Assembly (NCBI RefSeq): GCF_022489025.1
Contig: NZ_JAKVTG010000001.1
Coordinates: 186,001-250,000, forward strand
Reading direction: 5' to 3'
From: Planococcus halocryophilus
GTDB taxonomy: Bacteria > Bacillota > Bacilli > Bacillales_A > Planococcaceae
DNA: 64,000 nucleotides
Below the pieces are notes generated by a model. It saw only the letters and a list, made by a program, of their open reading frames with translations, made no database searches and was not told the origin of the DNA. Position 1 is the stretch's first letter. Each line of letters starts with the position of its first letter. Both the position numbers and the translations under genes were made by a program. Shown here in pieces: positions 25,417 through 35,230 of this stretch.

Positions 25417-25964
25417 AAAAAGACCTTCTTTCATTATTATTTCGCCTTGCTAAATTTTAGCCTTTAGAATCTACATACTATACCTTAATTTCTAAAAAAA
25501 AAACAGATAAATGCTTTGGCTATCAATTTTTCATATTCCTCAGAAATTTCTTTGAATCTGACTCGTAAGAAATCTCAAACAAGTTAGTTCGAGTTTTGTT
25601 TTAGGTTATTAACAGCTTATATTCATTCAATGGACGGCGTGATCAATATCAGTTTGAAAATTATTTGCAATAAGGGATTGTTATCTATTGCAATTTACCG
25701 GAAGTTTTTACTATCATAGAGAAAGTGTGAAATTACAATGAAACGAAAAAAGTGATAAGATAGCTATAAGTTAACTAGTAGATTTTATTAGCATGATTTT
25801 ACTTTTGGCATTTAGCAAAATAGCTCTTACAATTAAGATGTATCTGTATCTTTTAAAGGATGCTGATAACATGCAAATTAAGAACGATTTCTGCAGCTCA
25901 ACTCACATAGTGAATGCATATAAATGATTGAAACAGCTTGACCAAAACTCTAGGAGTGATAAAT
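25417..25964. other. 548-bp region without a supported gene
   Basis: The gap between the leftward MFS gene and the rightward Cys-rich protein gene is AT-rich. An 8-bp perfect inverted repeat, TTGCAATA (25665-25672) and TATTGCAA (25686-25693) with 13 bp between, is the only clear element. An 18-codon frame with an AAAGGATG ribosome-like site (25871-25927) is too weak to call. No riboswitch or tRNA is seen. Confidence 0.5.
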
Positions 25965-26261
25965 GTGAACGGAAAAATGAATTTCTTTCTTGACCCTAAA
26001 AACCGAGTTATTCAAAAACCCTCGATTATGAATTACAAGCAAGATCAACAAGGGTTATACCTTGTGGCTAACAAACGATTCATCAACTGGATGGATGTTC
26101 ATACGTATTGTCATACTTGCTTAGACGCATTAATATTTGATGATGAGTTTGACGCAAGTTATTGCGCAAGTTGCAACGAATGGCGAGAAGAACCTTGCAC
26201 GGATATTAGCTGCGAATATTGTGAAAATCGTCCGAAACGCCCATTAGATCCCCGCCGATAA
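25965..26261 (+). CDS. Small Cys-rich, probable zinc-binding protein (98 aa)
   Basis: A 98-residue soluble protein whose second half holds seven cysteines: YCHTC, then SYCASC, then PCTDISCEYC, suggesting one or two zinc ribbons. The first half (~1-45) is a small basic/aromatic domain. I do not recognise a named family. TAGGAGTGAT lies eight bases before the GTG at 25965, which I take as start; an upstream TTG at 25938 has no ribosome site. The stop codon lies inside the loop of the following terminator. It sits just before ktrC but is separated from it by that terminator. Confidence 0.7.
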   Translation: MNGKMNFFLDPKNRVIQKPSIMNYKQDQQGLYLVANKRFINWMDVHTYCHTCLDALIFDDEFDASYCASCNEWREEPCTDISCEYCENRPKRPLDPRR

Positions 26262-26274
26262 GCGGGGTTTTTTG
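26250..26274 (+). terminator. Terminator overlapping the end of the Cys-rich gene
   Basis: CCCCGC / GCGGGG stem with loop CGATAA and seven T. The left arm encodes the last codons and the loop contains the TAA stop. Confidence 0.88.
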
Positions 26275-26358
26275 TTAGTTTTATAACTTTAGAGCAACTC
26301 ATTTTGGATAAGATTTCAAAAAAATGACTAGCGAAGATTTAGTATGGATGATATATGG

Positions 26359-26364
26359 TAAAAT
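26359..26364 (+). promoter_or_regulatory. Probable extended -10 of ktrC
   Basis: TAAAAT preceded by TGG (extended -10) lies 30 bp before the ktrC start. The -35 region is poor. Confidence 0.35.
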
Positions 26365-26393
26365 AAAGCGACTAGAACATTTGGAGGATGGAT

Positions 26394-27053
26394 ATGAAAA
26401 AGGAATTTGTAGTCATTGGACTTGGCCGGTTTGGCGGTAGTATTGTACGTGAATTGATTGAACAAGATGCTGATGTTATGGCAATTGATAAAGATTCTGA
26501 ACGAGTGGATGAATTTTCTTCTATTGCGACTCAAGCTGTAGTGGCAGATACAACTGACGAGTCAGTATTAAAGTCGTTAGGAATTCGTAACTTTGAACAT
26601 GTTATTGTGGCGATTGGTGAAAATATTCAAGCAAGTATTTTAACAACTTTGATGTTAAAAGAAATAGGTGTAAAAAAAATTACAGTAAAAGCGCAAAATG
26701 ACTACCACGCTAAAGTGTTGAGTAAAATTGGCGCAGATAAAGTTGTTCACCCTGAACGTGATATGGGTATACGAATCGCCCATAACATTCTGTCGAATAA
26801 CGTACTGGATTATTTAGAGCTATCAGATGAGCACTCGATTATGGAGATTAAAGCAAATCAGAAATTAGCTGGGTATACTTTGATAGGCCTCGATATTCGA
26901 GCGCGCTACGGGATTAACATTGTGGCCATCAAAAGGGGAGATGATATTATTGTTTCCCCGCAAGCTGATATGGAAATTGAACAAGAAGACATTTTAATCA
27001 TTATTGGTTCAGATGCAGATATCAATCGTTTCGAGAAGAAGATGATGAACTAG
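26394..27053 (+). CDS. ktrC: K+ uptake system regulatory subunit KtrC (RCK protein)
   Basis: A 219-residue cytosolic gating subunit of the Ktr potassium channel. The RCK_N Rossmann domain starts with VIGLGRFGGSIV and the RCK_C domain occupies ~135-219. In B. subtilis and S. aureus, KtrA/KtrC-type subunits bind ATP/ADP and c-di-AMP, which closes the channel. The membrane partner (KtrD/KtrB) is not in the window, as in B. subtilis. GGAGG lies six bases before the ATG at 26394; the ATG at 26388 touches the GGAGG and is unlikely. It is convergent with rnjA, as ykqB-ykqC in B. subtilis. Confidence 0.92.
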   Translation: MKKEFVVIGLGRFGGSIVRELIEQDADVMAIDKDSERVDEFSSIATQAVVADTTDESVLKSLGIRNFEHVIVAIGENIQASILTTLMLKEIGVKKITVKAQNDYHAKVLSKIGADKVVHPERDMGIRIAHNILSNNVLDYLELSDEHSIMEIKANQKLAGYTLIGLDIRARYGINIVAIKRGDDIIVSPQADMEIEQEDILIIIGSDADINRFEKKMMN

Positions 27054-27054
27054 T

Positions 27055-27094
27055 AAAAAACCTGTAGTGGATATTCTTCCACTACAGGTTTTTT
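27055..27094 (+). terminator. Terminator of ktrC
   Basis: AAAAAACCTGTAGTGG and its perfect complement ending in T6, loop ATATTCTT. Confidence 0.93.
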
Positions 27095-27100
27095 ATAAGA

Positions 27101-27135
27101 AAAGGTGTATGGGAATTTGCTCCCATACACCTTTT
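27101..27135 (-). terminator. Terminator of rnjA
   Basis: A second palindrome, AAAAGGTGTATGGGA and TCCCATACACCTTTT with loop ATTTGC, 13 bp beyond the rnjA stop. Read leftward it ends in T4. Confidence 0.88.
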
Positions 27136-27147
27136 AAATGTCTTTAA

Positions 27148-28815
27148 TTAAACTTCCATGATGACTGGCAATATCATCGGACGACGTTTTGTCTTCTCGT
27201 ATAAATACGGTCCAAGCACGTCTGAGATATCATTTTTCAATTCTGCCCAATCGGTATTTTTGCTATGGATTTTTTTGTTTAAATGGCGATTCAGCATTTG
27301 CTGTGCTTCATAAATCATCGTACCTGACTCACGCATATAAACAAATCCGCGTGAAATGATGTCAGGGCCTGAAACCATTTTGTTCTTTTCCATATCAACA
27401 CTTACAACCACAATGACTAAGCCTTCTTCAGAAAGAACGCGGCGATCACGTAGAACGATATTACCAATATCGCCGATTCCGCTACCGTCGATGTAAACAT
27501 CGCCAGAAGGAATGCGACCTGCAATAGAAGCTTCATCTTGACCTAAAGCAAGAACTTCACCATTTTCCATGATAAATGTGTTTTCCATAGGAACATCACA
27601 TTCTACAGCTAATCCTGCATGCGTTTTTAACATGCGGAATTCACCGTGGATTGGCATAAAGTATTTAGGTTTGATCAAACGCAACATCAATTTATTTTCA
27701 GGTTCTGACCCGTGCCCAGATGTATGGATGTTGTTAAGCGATCCGTGAATAACATCTGCTCCAGCGCGGAATAATAAATTGATTGTACGGTTAACGCTGC
27801 TCGTGTTACCCGGAATTGGAGAAGACGAAAAGACAACCGTATCATTTGGCTGAATTTGAATTTGACGGTGTGTACCGCTAGCAATTCGTGAAAGAGCTGC
27901 CATTGGCTCACCTTGAGAACCTGTACAAAGAATTAATACTTCATTTGCAGGTAAACGGTTCAAAGTTTGCGTATCCACAAATGCATCTTCCGGAGCGTTA
28001 ATATAGCCTAACTCGCGACCAATTGTCATGGCATTATCCATACTACGACCGAAAACGGCAATTTTACGACCTTGTGCAACTGCTTCGTCAGTTACTTGTT
28101 GAAGACGGTAAATATTTGAAGCGAAAGTAGCAAAGATTAAGCGACCATCGACTTTTCTCATAATTTCTTTAATGGACTCGCCGACTTTACGTTCTGACAT
28201 TGTAAAATCAGGGACTTCTGCATTTGTGCTGTCAGATAAAAGACATAAAACACCTTCACTGCCGATTTGAGCCATTTTCAATAAATTGGCAGGCTCTCCA
28301 ACTGGTGTGAAATCAAATTTAAAATCGCCTGTATGAACAATGTTGCCGGGGGGTGTTTTGACAACAACACCGAAAGCATCAGGGATACTATGAGTTGTAC
28401 TGAAAAAACTAACGGCAGTTTTGCGGAATTTGATGATATCGTCTTCGCCGATTTCAGTCATTTTCGTTTGACGCAATAAGCCATGCTCTTCTAATTTTTT
28501 ACGCAATAAACCTAGCGCTAATTTTCCGCCATAGACGGGAATGTTAATTTTTTTAAGTAAGTATGGAATACCGCCGATGTGATCTTCATGACCATGTGTA
28601 ATAAAAAGGCCTTTGATCTTATCGACGTTTTTTACTAAGTATGTGTAATCCGGAATAACGTAATCGATTCCGAGCAAATCGTCTTCCGGAAATTTAATGC
28701 CGGCATCAATAAGGATAATTTCATCCTGAAATTGAACACCATACGTATTTTTGCCGATTTCACCCAGTCCGCCGAGTGCAAATACAGCTGTTTGATCATT
28801 TTTAACAAATTTCAT
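27148..28815 (-). CDS. rnjA: Ribonuclease J1
   Basis: A 555-residue metallo-beta-lactamase/beta-CASP nuclease, the 5'-to-3' exo- and endoribonuclease central to mRNA turnover and 16S rRNA maturation in Bacilli. The zinc motif HGHEDHIGG is at 74-82, with further ligands in HTGDFKFD (~160-167). The RNA-binding motif STNAE-type block [12 protein letters not shown] and the beta-[14 protein letters not shown] follow, and the C-terminal ~110 residues form the oligomerisation domain. It lies 2 bp downstream of rpoY, the same pair as in B. subtilis (ykzG-ykqC). Confidence 0.95.
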   Translation of the reverse strand: MKFVKNDQTAVFALGGLGEIGKNTYGVQFQDEIILIDAGIKFPEDDLLGIDYVIPDYTYLVKNVDKIKGLFITHGHEDHIGGIPYLLKKINIPVYGGKLALGLLRKKLEEHGLLRQTKMTEIGEDDIIKFRKTAVSFFSTTHSIPDAFGVVVKTPPGNIVHTGDFKFDFTPVGEPANLLKMAQIGSEGVLCLLSDSTNAEVPDFTMSERKVGESIKEIMRKVDGRLIFATFASNIYRLQQVTDEAVAQGRKIAVFGRSMDNAMTIGRELGYINAPEDAFVDTQTLNRLPANEVLILCTGSQGEPMAALSRIASGTHRQIQIQPNDTVVFSSSPIPGNTSSVNRTINLLFRAGADVIHGSLNNIHTSGHGSEPENKLMLRLIKPKYFMPIHGEFRMLKTHAGLAVECDVPMENTFIMENGEVLALGQDEASIAGRIPSGDVYIDGSGIGDIGNIVLRDRRVLSEEGLVIVVVSVDMEKNKMVSGPDIISRGFVYMRESGTMIYEAQQMLNRHLNKKIHSKNTDWAELKNDISDVLGPYLYEKTKRRPMILPVIMEV

Positions 28816-28817
28816 TG

Positions 28818-29030
28818 TTATTCGATGCTCTCAACTTCATAATTTTGGCTCGACTGTTCATACTCTAGATGGTTTCCTTCAAGTAATTGAACAAGTTCAA
28901 TATTGTAATTGCGATCTTTTAGGTGGTGTCGGACTTCGCGCTCGGATGCTGCTTCCACATAAAGGCTTTGTGTGTTCTCTCGAACAGGTACTTCGAATCG
29001 GTTTTCTTGGTAGTATACTTTAAAAATCAT
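28818..29030 (-). CDS. rpoY: RNA polymerase epsilon subunit
   Basis: A 70-residue protein of the RpoY (DUF1447) family, which binds RNA polymerase in Firmicutes. Conserved features are the start MIFKVYYQ, the block [10 protein letters not shown] and the acidic C-terminus. A longer frame opens upstream, but AAAGGAGAGCAAACT directly before the ATG at 29030 and the usual length of 69-70 residues fix the start. It forms a two-gene unit with rnjA, which may tie RNA synthesis and decay factors to one transcript. Confidence 0.92.
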   Translation of the reverse strand: MIFKVYYQENRFEVPVRENTQSLYVEAASEREVRHHLKDRNYNIELVQLLEGNHLEYEQSSQNYEVESIE

Positions 29031-29106
29031 AGTTTGCTCTCCTTTTTCCACGCTCAAATAAATGCACTTCCTTTATATTATCATGACATTAGACTAAAAT
29101 AAAGAA

Positions 29107-29134
29107 TAGCCCTCCTTATTTATAAAGAAGGGCT
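29107..29134 (-). terminator. Hairpin after the 23-codon ORF (weak terminator)
   Basis: Read leftward, AGCCCT-T-CTT and AAG-G-AGGGCT pair with one mismatch around loop TATAAAT, followed by ATTCTTTATTTT. There is no T-run on the other strand, so if it terminates it does so only leftward. Confidence 0.55.
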
Positions 29135-29141
29135 AAAACGT

Positions 29142-29213
29142 TTATGCTATTTTCTTTTTATTCATGATGCCATTGAGTTGTCTGAGAAGTTTTCTCTTCA
29201 AACGTTTCAGCAT
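29142..29213 (-). CDS. Candidate 23-residue basic peptide
   Basis: A 24-codon frame (23 residues plus stop) starts with ATG at 29213. The peptide is highly basic and amphipathic, beginning MLKRLKRKLLRQLNG and ending NKKKIA, with ten Lys/Arg. Its support is contextual: TTGAGGAGTGATTAGCC directly before the ATG, a sigma-A promoter (TTGCAA, 16 bp, TATAAT) that would give a leader of only ~15 bases, and a leftward hairpin after the stop. Together they form a complete mini-gene between rpoY and the divergent ykrA. It could be a membrane-active or RNA/protein-binding micropeptide, or the ORF of a dual-function small RNA. I know no homologue. Confidence 0.5.
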   Translation of the reverse strand: MLKRLKRKLLRQLNGIMNKKKIA

Positions 29214-29234
29214 GGCTAATCACTCCTCAAAGCA

Positions 29235-29262
29235 ATTATAACTCTTTTTCTGATAATTGCAA
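29235..29262 (-). promoter_or_regulatory. Sigma-A promoter of the 23-codon ORF
   Basis: Read leftward: TTGCAA (29262-29257), 16-bp spacer, TATAAT (29240-29235). The predicted start point is near 29228. Confidence 0.6.
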
Positions 29263-29315
29263 ATAATCAAGAGCTATAAAGTTACTACTAAATATATGAG
29301 AATGGAGACTTAATA

Positions 29316-30086
29316 ATGCCTAAATTATTATTGCTAGATATTGATGGAACGCTATTAGACTCACATAAGAAACTTCCGGATTCTGCAAAAAAAGCATTAC
29401 AACAAGCCCGTTTAAATGGGCATGATTTGGCAATAGCCACAGGTAGAGGACCGTTCATGATTAACAAAATTTTGGAGGAACTCGAGATTGATACATACAT
29501 TACGTTTAATGGTCAATATATTTCGCACAAAGGTAAAACGGTTCATAAAGAAGCGATCGATACAGAAATGCTAAAAGAAATATATGCTTACGCTGAACAA
29601 CAAAATCATCCTATTGTTTTCATGAATGAAGAAAAAATGATTTCTTCTATTGATTACCATCCTGATATTGATGAAAGCATTAAGACATTAAAAATACCCC
29701 ATCCTGAAATGGAGAAAGATTTTCATCTTGATAATGAAATTTATCAAGCCCTCGTTTTTTGTGAAAAAGATGAAGAACAGCAATACCACGACACGTTCAA
29801 AGAAGTCGACTTTGTACGTTGGCACCGAGTATCTTGTGACATCACACCTAAAGGTGGGTCAAAGGCAAGTGGGATTAAGCACTTGATCAAAGCAACTGGC
29901 CATGCCATTGAAGACACGATTGCATTTGGTGATGGCTTGAATGATCTTTTAATGATGGACGTGGCCGGATTTAGCGTCGCAATGGAAAATGGACACGAAG
30001 AAACAAAAAAACGTGCATCATATGTAACAGATCACGTAGATAATGACGGGTTAGCGAAAGCATTCAAACACTTGAAGTTAATATAA
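29316..30086 (+). CDS. ykrA: HAD-family phosphatase YkrA (Cof-like)
   Basis: A 256-residue haloacid dehalogenase hydrolase of the Cof/type IIB group. Motif I DIDGTLLD is at 7-14, motif II ATGR near 42-45, the type II cap occupies the middle, and motif IV GDGLNDLLMM is near 208-217. Such enzymes hydrolyse sugar phosphates, FMN or other small phosphoesters; the substrate of YkrA is not established to my knowledge. TGGAGACTTAATA precedes the ATG. It is convergent with def, as in B. subtilis (ykrA-ykrB). Confidence 0.88.
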   Translation: MPKLLLLDIDGTLLDSHKKLPDSAKKALQQARLNGHDLAIATGRGPFMINKILEELEIDTYITFNGQYISHKGKTVHKEAIDTEMLKEIYAYAEQQNHPIVFMNEEKMISSIDYHPDIDESIKTLKIPHPEMEKDFHLDNEIYQALVFCEKDEEQQYHDTFKEVDFVRWHRVSCDITPKGGSKASGIKHLIKATGHAIEDTIAFGDGLNDLLMMDVAGFSVAMENGHEETKKRASYVTDHVDNDGLAKAFKHLKLI

Positions 30087-30091
30087 GAAAA

Positions 30092-30124
30092 AAAGAGACT
30101 CAGCTTATTCAGCTGAGTCTCTTT
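30092..30124. terminator. Bidirectional terminator whose loop carries the def stop codon
   Basis: AAAGAGACTCAGCT and its perfect complement, loop TATTC. The leftward def reading frame runs through the right arm and stops (TAA, 30107-30105) at the loop. Confidence 0.9.
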
Positions 30125-30671
30125 CGATTGGAATTGCGTTCTCAATTTCAGCGAATGGGTTTTTAGAATCAATGTGATCAAAGAACATTACGCCATTCAA
30201 GTGATCTAATTCATGTTGAAATGCGATGGCAGGAAGACCTTTTAAACGCATTTTAATTTCTTCGCCTTCAAAATTAAGGGCTTTAATGGTGATACGGGCA
30301 TATCTTGGCACATACCCAGAAACTGCACGGTCCACAGACAGACAACCTTCACCAGCTGCTAAATAAGTTTTTTCAACAGAATGGCTAACAATCTTAGGGT
30401 TGAACACAACAAGACTAAGGTTTTCACCCGTACTGTCATCAAAATGCAAAGCAAAAATGCGCTTTGCCTGATTTACTTGAGGAGCTGCAATTCCAACACC
30501 TGGACGTAAATCGTACTTTTCAGCCAATTCATCATCCTGACTATTTACTACATATTCTAAAAGGTCTTCACCCAGTTTACGGTCTTCATCAGAAAGTGGA
30601 AATTCCACTTCTTCTGCACGTTCTCTGAGTGTCGGATGACCTTCACGTATAATGTCTTTCATTCGTATCAA
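30105..30671 (-). CDS. def: Peptide deformylase
   Basis: A 188-residue peptide deformylase, which removes the formyl group from nascent proteins. The three motifs are GVGIAAPQ (motif 1), EGCLSV (metal-binding Cys) and HELDHLNG (two His and the catalytic Glu). The start is TTG at 30671: AAAGGATG stands seven bases before it, and it aligns with the start of B. subtilis DefB (YkrB); the ATG at 30662 is too far from the ribosome site. The last codons and the stop lie within the shared terminator with ykrA. Confidence 0.94.
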   Translation of the reverse strand: MIRMKDIIREGHPTLRERAEEVEFPLSDEDRKLGEDLLEYVVNSQDDELAEKYDLRPGVGIAAPQVNQAKRIFALHFDDSTGENLSLVVFNPKIVSHSVEKTYLAAGEGCLSVDRAVSGYVPRYARITIKALNFEGEEIKMRLKGLPAIAFQHELDHLNGVMFFDHIDSKNPFAEIENAIPIERDSAE

Positions 30672-30817
30672 GTGGTTTCATCCTTTCAAATGGCTTGCTC
30701 TATATACTAGTATAACGTAAATCAGCTGTTTTGAAAAAGGAAAAAGCCGATAGATAGTGTTGTCTTTTATATGGTCACAGACTATAGTTAATTCATGGGA
30801 AATAAGGGGTGAATTAG

Positions 30818-31456
30818 ATGAAAAAAACACGTATGGCGCTTAGCTTTTCTGTACTGCTCTTATTAGGGGCGTGCACCGATTCAGGAATTCGCGGAGATTT
30901 AGATCAAGTGCTTAATGACACTTTCGAAGCGGAAGAAGAATATCGCGAAGTGCAGGACGATTTGGAAAAACGAGAAAAAGCAGAACAGAAGTTGTTTGCA
31001 GACATTATGTCTTTAACTCAAGAGCAACATGAGAAAGTAGCAGAACAAGCTCAAGAAGCGCTTGATTCGGCAGATGAACGTCTAGCGTTTTTAAAGACTG
31101 AAAAAGAATCAATGCAGGCGGCTGAAAAAAAATTAGCGGAAATTGATCAAGTGATTGAAGATGCCGAAGAAGAATCAGTGAAGTCAGATGTACAAACATT
31201 GAAAGCAAAAATGCAAGAACGCTTTACAGCTCATGCTGATTTTGTGACAGCTTATGAAAAGCTGATAGGACTTCAGAAAGAATTATATGAAATGTTAAAA
31301 GACGAAGATAGTAAATTGCAGATGCTTCAAGAAAAAGCTACAGAAGTGAATGAACAAAATAACTTGGTGCAACAAGCTGTTACAGACTTTAATGAGTTAA
31401 CGCAACAGGTTAATGAATTAAAAGATAACACATTAAAAAAATTAACTGAAAGCTAG
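30818..31456 (+). CDS. ykyA: YkyA-type coiled-coil lipoprotein
   Basis: A 212-residue lipoprotein: basic start, hydrophobic segment and lipobox LGAC with Cys19. The rest is almost entirely helical, with long Glu/Lys/Gln-rich coiled-coil stretches (~35-205). It matches the YkyA family of Bacilli, annotated as putative cell-wall-binding lipoproteins; no function is proven. Its place between def and pdhA is the same as in B. subtilis. A short terminator separates it from pdhA. Confidence 0.85.
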   Translation: MKKTRMALSFSVLLLLGACTDSGIRGDLDQVLNDTFEAEEEYREVQDDLEKREKAEQKLFADIMSLTQEQHEKVAEQAQEALDSADERLAFLKTEKESMQAAEKKLAEIDQVIEDAEEESVKSDVQTLKAKMQERFTAHADFVTAYEKLIGLQKELYEMLKDEDSKLQMLQEKATEVNEQNNLVQQAVTDFNELTQQVNELKDNTLKKLTES

Positions 31457-31458
31457 TG

Positions 31459-31486
31459 AAAAGCAGCCTTGACGGCTGCTTTTTCT
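31459..31486 (+). terminator. Terminator after ykyA
   Basis: AAAAGCAGCC / GGCTGCTTTT with loop TTGAC and T-run. Confidence 0.88.
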
Positions 31487-31511
31487 GTGCTATAAAAGAT
31501 GCGTAAGTATA

Positions 31512-31555
31512 CAACTGTATTATAATACAGAGGTTAAATTAGACTGATACAGTTG
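31512..31555. promoter_or_regulatory. Palindrome and repeated ATACAG half-sites upstream of pdhA
   Basis: CTGTATTATAATACAG (31515-31530) is a perfect 16-bp palindrome. A third half-site, ATACAG at 31547-31552, lies exactly 22 bp after the one at 31525. CAACTGTAT (31512-31520) and ATACAGTTG (31547-31555) also pair. The layout suggests an operator, about 60 bp upstream of the pdhA -35. The protein involved is unknown. Confidence 0.4.
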
Positions 31556-31612
31556 CTAAAGACAGAATTTTCTTTGTGTTAATATTGTACGAAAATGTCA
31601 GGTCCTCTATGA

Positions 31613-31641
31613 TTGACCGAGTTATTATCGTAACGTATACT
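31613..31641 (+). promoter_or_regulatory. Sigma-A promoter of the pdhABCD operon
   Basis: TTGACC (31613-31618), 17-bp spacer, TATACT (31636-31641). Predicted leader of ~68 bases before the pdhA start. Confidence 0.75.
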
Positions 31642-31697
31642 AAGAAGGAATGCGAAATTGTATCATAAATTGTATGAAATTATTTTAATACAGATAA

Positions 31698-32828
<1,131 letters not shown>

Positions 32829-32831
32829 GCC

Positions 32832-33809
32832 ATGGCACAATTAACAATGATCCAAGCAATTACCGACGCTCTGAAAACAGAGATGAAGAACGATGAAAAC
32901 GTTCTTGTTTTCGGTGAAGATGTAGGAAATAACGGCGGTGTATTCCGCGCAACTGAAGGTCTACAAAAAGAATTCGGCGAAGACCGTGTTTTTGATACAC
33001 CTTTAGCTGAATCAGGTATTGGCGGTTTGGCTATCGGTTTGGCTTTGCAAGGATATCGTCCAGTTCCAGAAATTCAGTTTTTTGGATTTGTTTTTGAAGT
33101 AATGGATTCTATTAGCGGACAAATGGCGCGTATGCGTTTCCGTAGTGGTGGAAGTTTAACTTCTCCTGTAACAATCCGTTCGCCATTTGGTGGCGGGGTT
33201 CATACACCTGAAATGCACGCGGATTCTTTAGAAGGATTAATGGCAGCTCAGCCAGGTTTAAAAGTAGTTATTCCTTCTACACCATACGATGCTAAGGGCT
33301 TGTTGATTTCATCAATTCGCGATAACGATCCAGTTATTTTCTTAGAGCACATGAAACTATACCGTTCATTCCGTCAAGAAGTTCCTGAAGAAGAATATAC
33401 AATTCCTTTAGGTAAAGCTGATGTGAAACGTGAAGGTAAAGACTTAACAATTATTGCTTATGGTGCAATGGTACAAGAAAGTATCAAAGCAGCGGAGCAG
33501 CTTGAAAAAGAAAACTATTCAGTTGAAGTGGTCGATCTTCGTACAATCCAACCGCTTGATATTGAAACAATTATTGCTTCAGTTGAAAAAACTGGACGTG
33601 CAATGGTCGTTCAAGAAGCTCAAAAACAAGCTGGAATTGCAGCGAGTGTTGTAGCAGAAATCACAGATCGTGCAATTCTTAGCCTAGAAGCACCTGTACT
33701 TCGCGTTACTGCGCCAGACTCAATCTTCCCATTCTCACAAGCAGAAGAAGTTTGGTTACCAAATGCGAAGGATATACTAGAAACAGCGAAGAAAGTACTT
33801 ACTTTTTAA
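32832..33809 (+). CDS. pdhB: Pyruvate dehydrogenase E1 component, beta subunit
   Basis: A 325-residue transketolase-like subunit with the pyrimidine-binding domain (~1-180) and the C-terminal domain (~195-320). Characteristic blocks are [15 protein letters not shown] and the [10 protein letters not shown] stretch with the catalytic Glu. It begins 3 bp after the pdhA stop. With PdhA it transfers the acetyl group from pyruvate to the lipoyl groups of PdhC. Confidence 0.96.
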   Translation: MAQLTMIQAITDALKTEMKNDENVLVFGEDVGNNGGVFRATEGLQKEFGEDRVFDTPLAESGIGGLAIGLALQGYRPVPEIQFFGFVFEVMDSISGQMARMRFRSGGSLTSPVTIRSPFGGGVHTPEMHADSLEGLMAAQPGLKVVIPSTPYDAKGLLISSIRDNDPVIFLEHMKLYRSFRQEVPEEEYTIPLGKADVKREGKDLTIIAYGAMVQESIKAAEQLEKENYSVEVVDLRTIQPLDIETIIASVEKTGRAMVVQEAQKQAGIAASVVAEITDRAILSLEAPVLRVTAPDSIFPFSQAEEVWLPNAKDILETAKKVLTF

Positions 33810-33836
33810 TTAGACAGAACCGAAAGGGTGATATAC

Positions 33837-35225
33837 ATGGCTTTTGAATTTCGTTTGCCGGATATCGGAGAAGGTATCCATGAAGGTGAAATCGTAAAAT
33901 GGTTCGTAAAAGCAGGAGACACAATTGAAGAAGACGATATCCTTGTCGAAGTACAAAATGACAAAGCGGTAGTCGAGATTCCTTCACCAGTTTCAGGAAC
34001 AGTTGAAGAAGTATTGGTAGAAGAAGGAACTGTTGCGGTAGTAGGCGATGTGTTAGTTCGCATCGATGCGCCAGACGCAGAAGAAATGAGCTTTAAAGGT
34101 GGGCATAGCGATAAGAAAGAAGCTGAACCTGAAGTAAAAGAAGAAACTGAAGAGCAAGTGCAATCAGGTACAGCTGAATCAGGTGAAGATGTTGATAAAG
34201 CTCCTGCCAAAGAAGAAGCAGTGAAAGAAGAGACAGGTGCGGGAGAACAGTCACAGTCTCAAGAAACAAAAGAATCTGATCCGAGTGCACGCGTGATTTC
34301 AATGCCGTCTGTTCGCAAGTTTGCGCGCGACAACGATGTTGATATTAAAGAAGTGACTGGATCAGGCAATAACGGTCGCATTTTAAAAGAAGACGTAGAA
34401 GCCTTCATGAACGGTGATCAAAAAGCACCAGCAACTGAAACTTCTGAAGCGTCACAAGAAACAACAGAAGAAAGCACTGAAAAAGCAGCGGCTCCGAAAG
34501 CGGCAGCAACTCCTGAAGGTGAGTTCCCTGAAACGCGTGAGAAAATGTCTGGTATTCGTAAAGCAATTGCGAAAGCAATGGTTCATTCGAAACAAACAGC
34601 TCCTCATGTAACGTTAATGGACGAAGTGGATGTTACGGAACTAGTAGCGCATCGCAAAAAGTTCAAAGACATTGCAGCAGAAAAAGAAATCAAGTTAACG
34701 TATTTACCATATGTAGTAAAAGCGTTAGTCAGCACATTGCGTGAATTCCCAGCTTTAAACACATCATTTGATGATGAAACAAGCGAAGTTATTCAAAAGC
34801 ATTATTTCAATATCGGTATTGCTGCAGATACAGAAAAAGGCTTGATGGTTCCTGTTATTAAAAATGCAGACCGTAAATCAGTATTCGCAATCTCTGATGA
34901 AATTAATGGCTTAGCTACAAAAGCGCGTGATGGTAAATTATCAGCTGCTGAAATGAAGGGTGCATCTTGTTCAATCACGAATATCGGTTCTGCCGGTGGA
35001 CAATGGTTTACACCGGTTATTAATCACCCTGAAGTGGCAATTCTTGGAATTGGCCGCATTGCAGAAAAACCAGTAATTAAAAATGGTGAAATTGTAGCAG
35101 CACCTGTGTTAGCATTATCATTGAGCTTTGATCACAGAATGATCGATGGCGCAACAGCGCAGCACGCTTTAAATCACATTAAACGTTTATTAAGTGAACC
35201 TGAATTACTATTAATGGAGGCGTAA
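33837..35225 (+). CDS. pdhC: Dihydrolipoyllysine acetyltransferase (E2)
   Basis: A 462-residue E2 core protein: one lipoyl domain (1-80, lipoyl Lys in [13 protein letters not shown]), an acidic Glu/Gln/Ser-rich linker, the E1/E3-binding domain (~150-190, [16 protein letters not shown]), a second linker rich in Thr/Glu/Ala, and the catalytic acetyltransferase domain (~225-460) with the final HRMIDGATA box. A GTG nine bases upstream is in frame, but AAAGGGTGATATAC places the start at the ATG at 33837. Confidence 0.95.
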   Translation: MAFEFRLPDIGEGIHEGEIVKWFVKAGDTIEEDDILVEVQNDKAVVEIPSPVSGTVEEVLVEEGTVAVVGDVLVRIDAPDAEEMSFKGGHSDKKEAEPEVKEETEEQVQSGTAESGEDVDKAPAKEEAVKEETGAGEQSQSQETKESDPSARVISMPSVRKFARDNDVDIKEVTGSGNNGRILKEDVEAFMNGDQKAPATETSEASQETTEESTEKAAAPKAAATPEGEFPETREKMSGIRKAIAKAMVHSKQTAPHVTLMDEVDVTELVAHRKKFKDIAAEKEIKLTYLPYVVKALVSTLREFPALNTSFDDETSEVIQKHYFNIGIAADTEKGLMVPVIKNADRKSVFAISDEINGLATKARDGKLSAAEMKGASCSITNIGSAGGQWFTPVINHPEVAILGIGRIAEKPVIKNGEIVAAPVLALSLSFDHRMIDGATAQHALNHIKRLLSEPELLLMEA

Positions 35226-35230
35226 AACTT

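Noticed and set aside
25871-25927. 18-codon frame with an AAAGGATG site upstream of the Cys-rich gene
   Set aside because: There is no promoter, no hairpin and no notable composition; the evidence is much weaker than for the 23-codon ORF at 29142.
31515-31530. CTG-N10-CAG palindrome resembling an E. coli LexA box
   Set aside because: LexA of Firmicutes recognises CGAAC-N4-GTTCG, so the likeness is coincidental; kept only as an unassigned palindrome.
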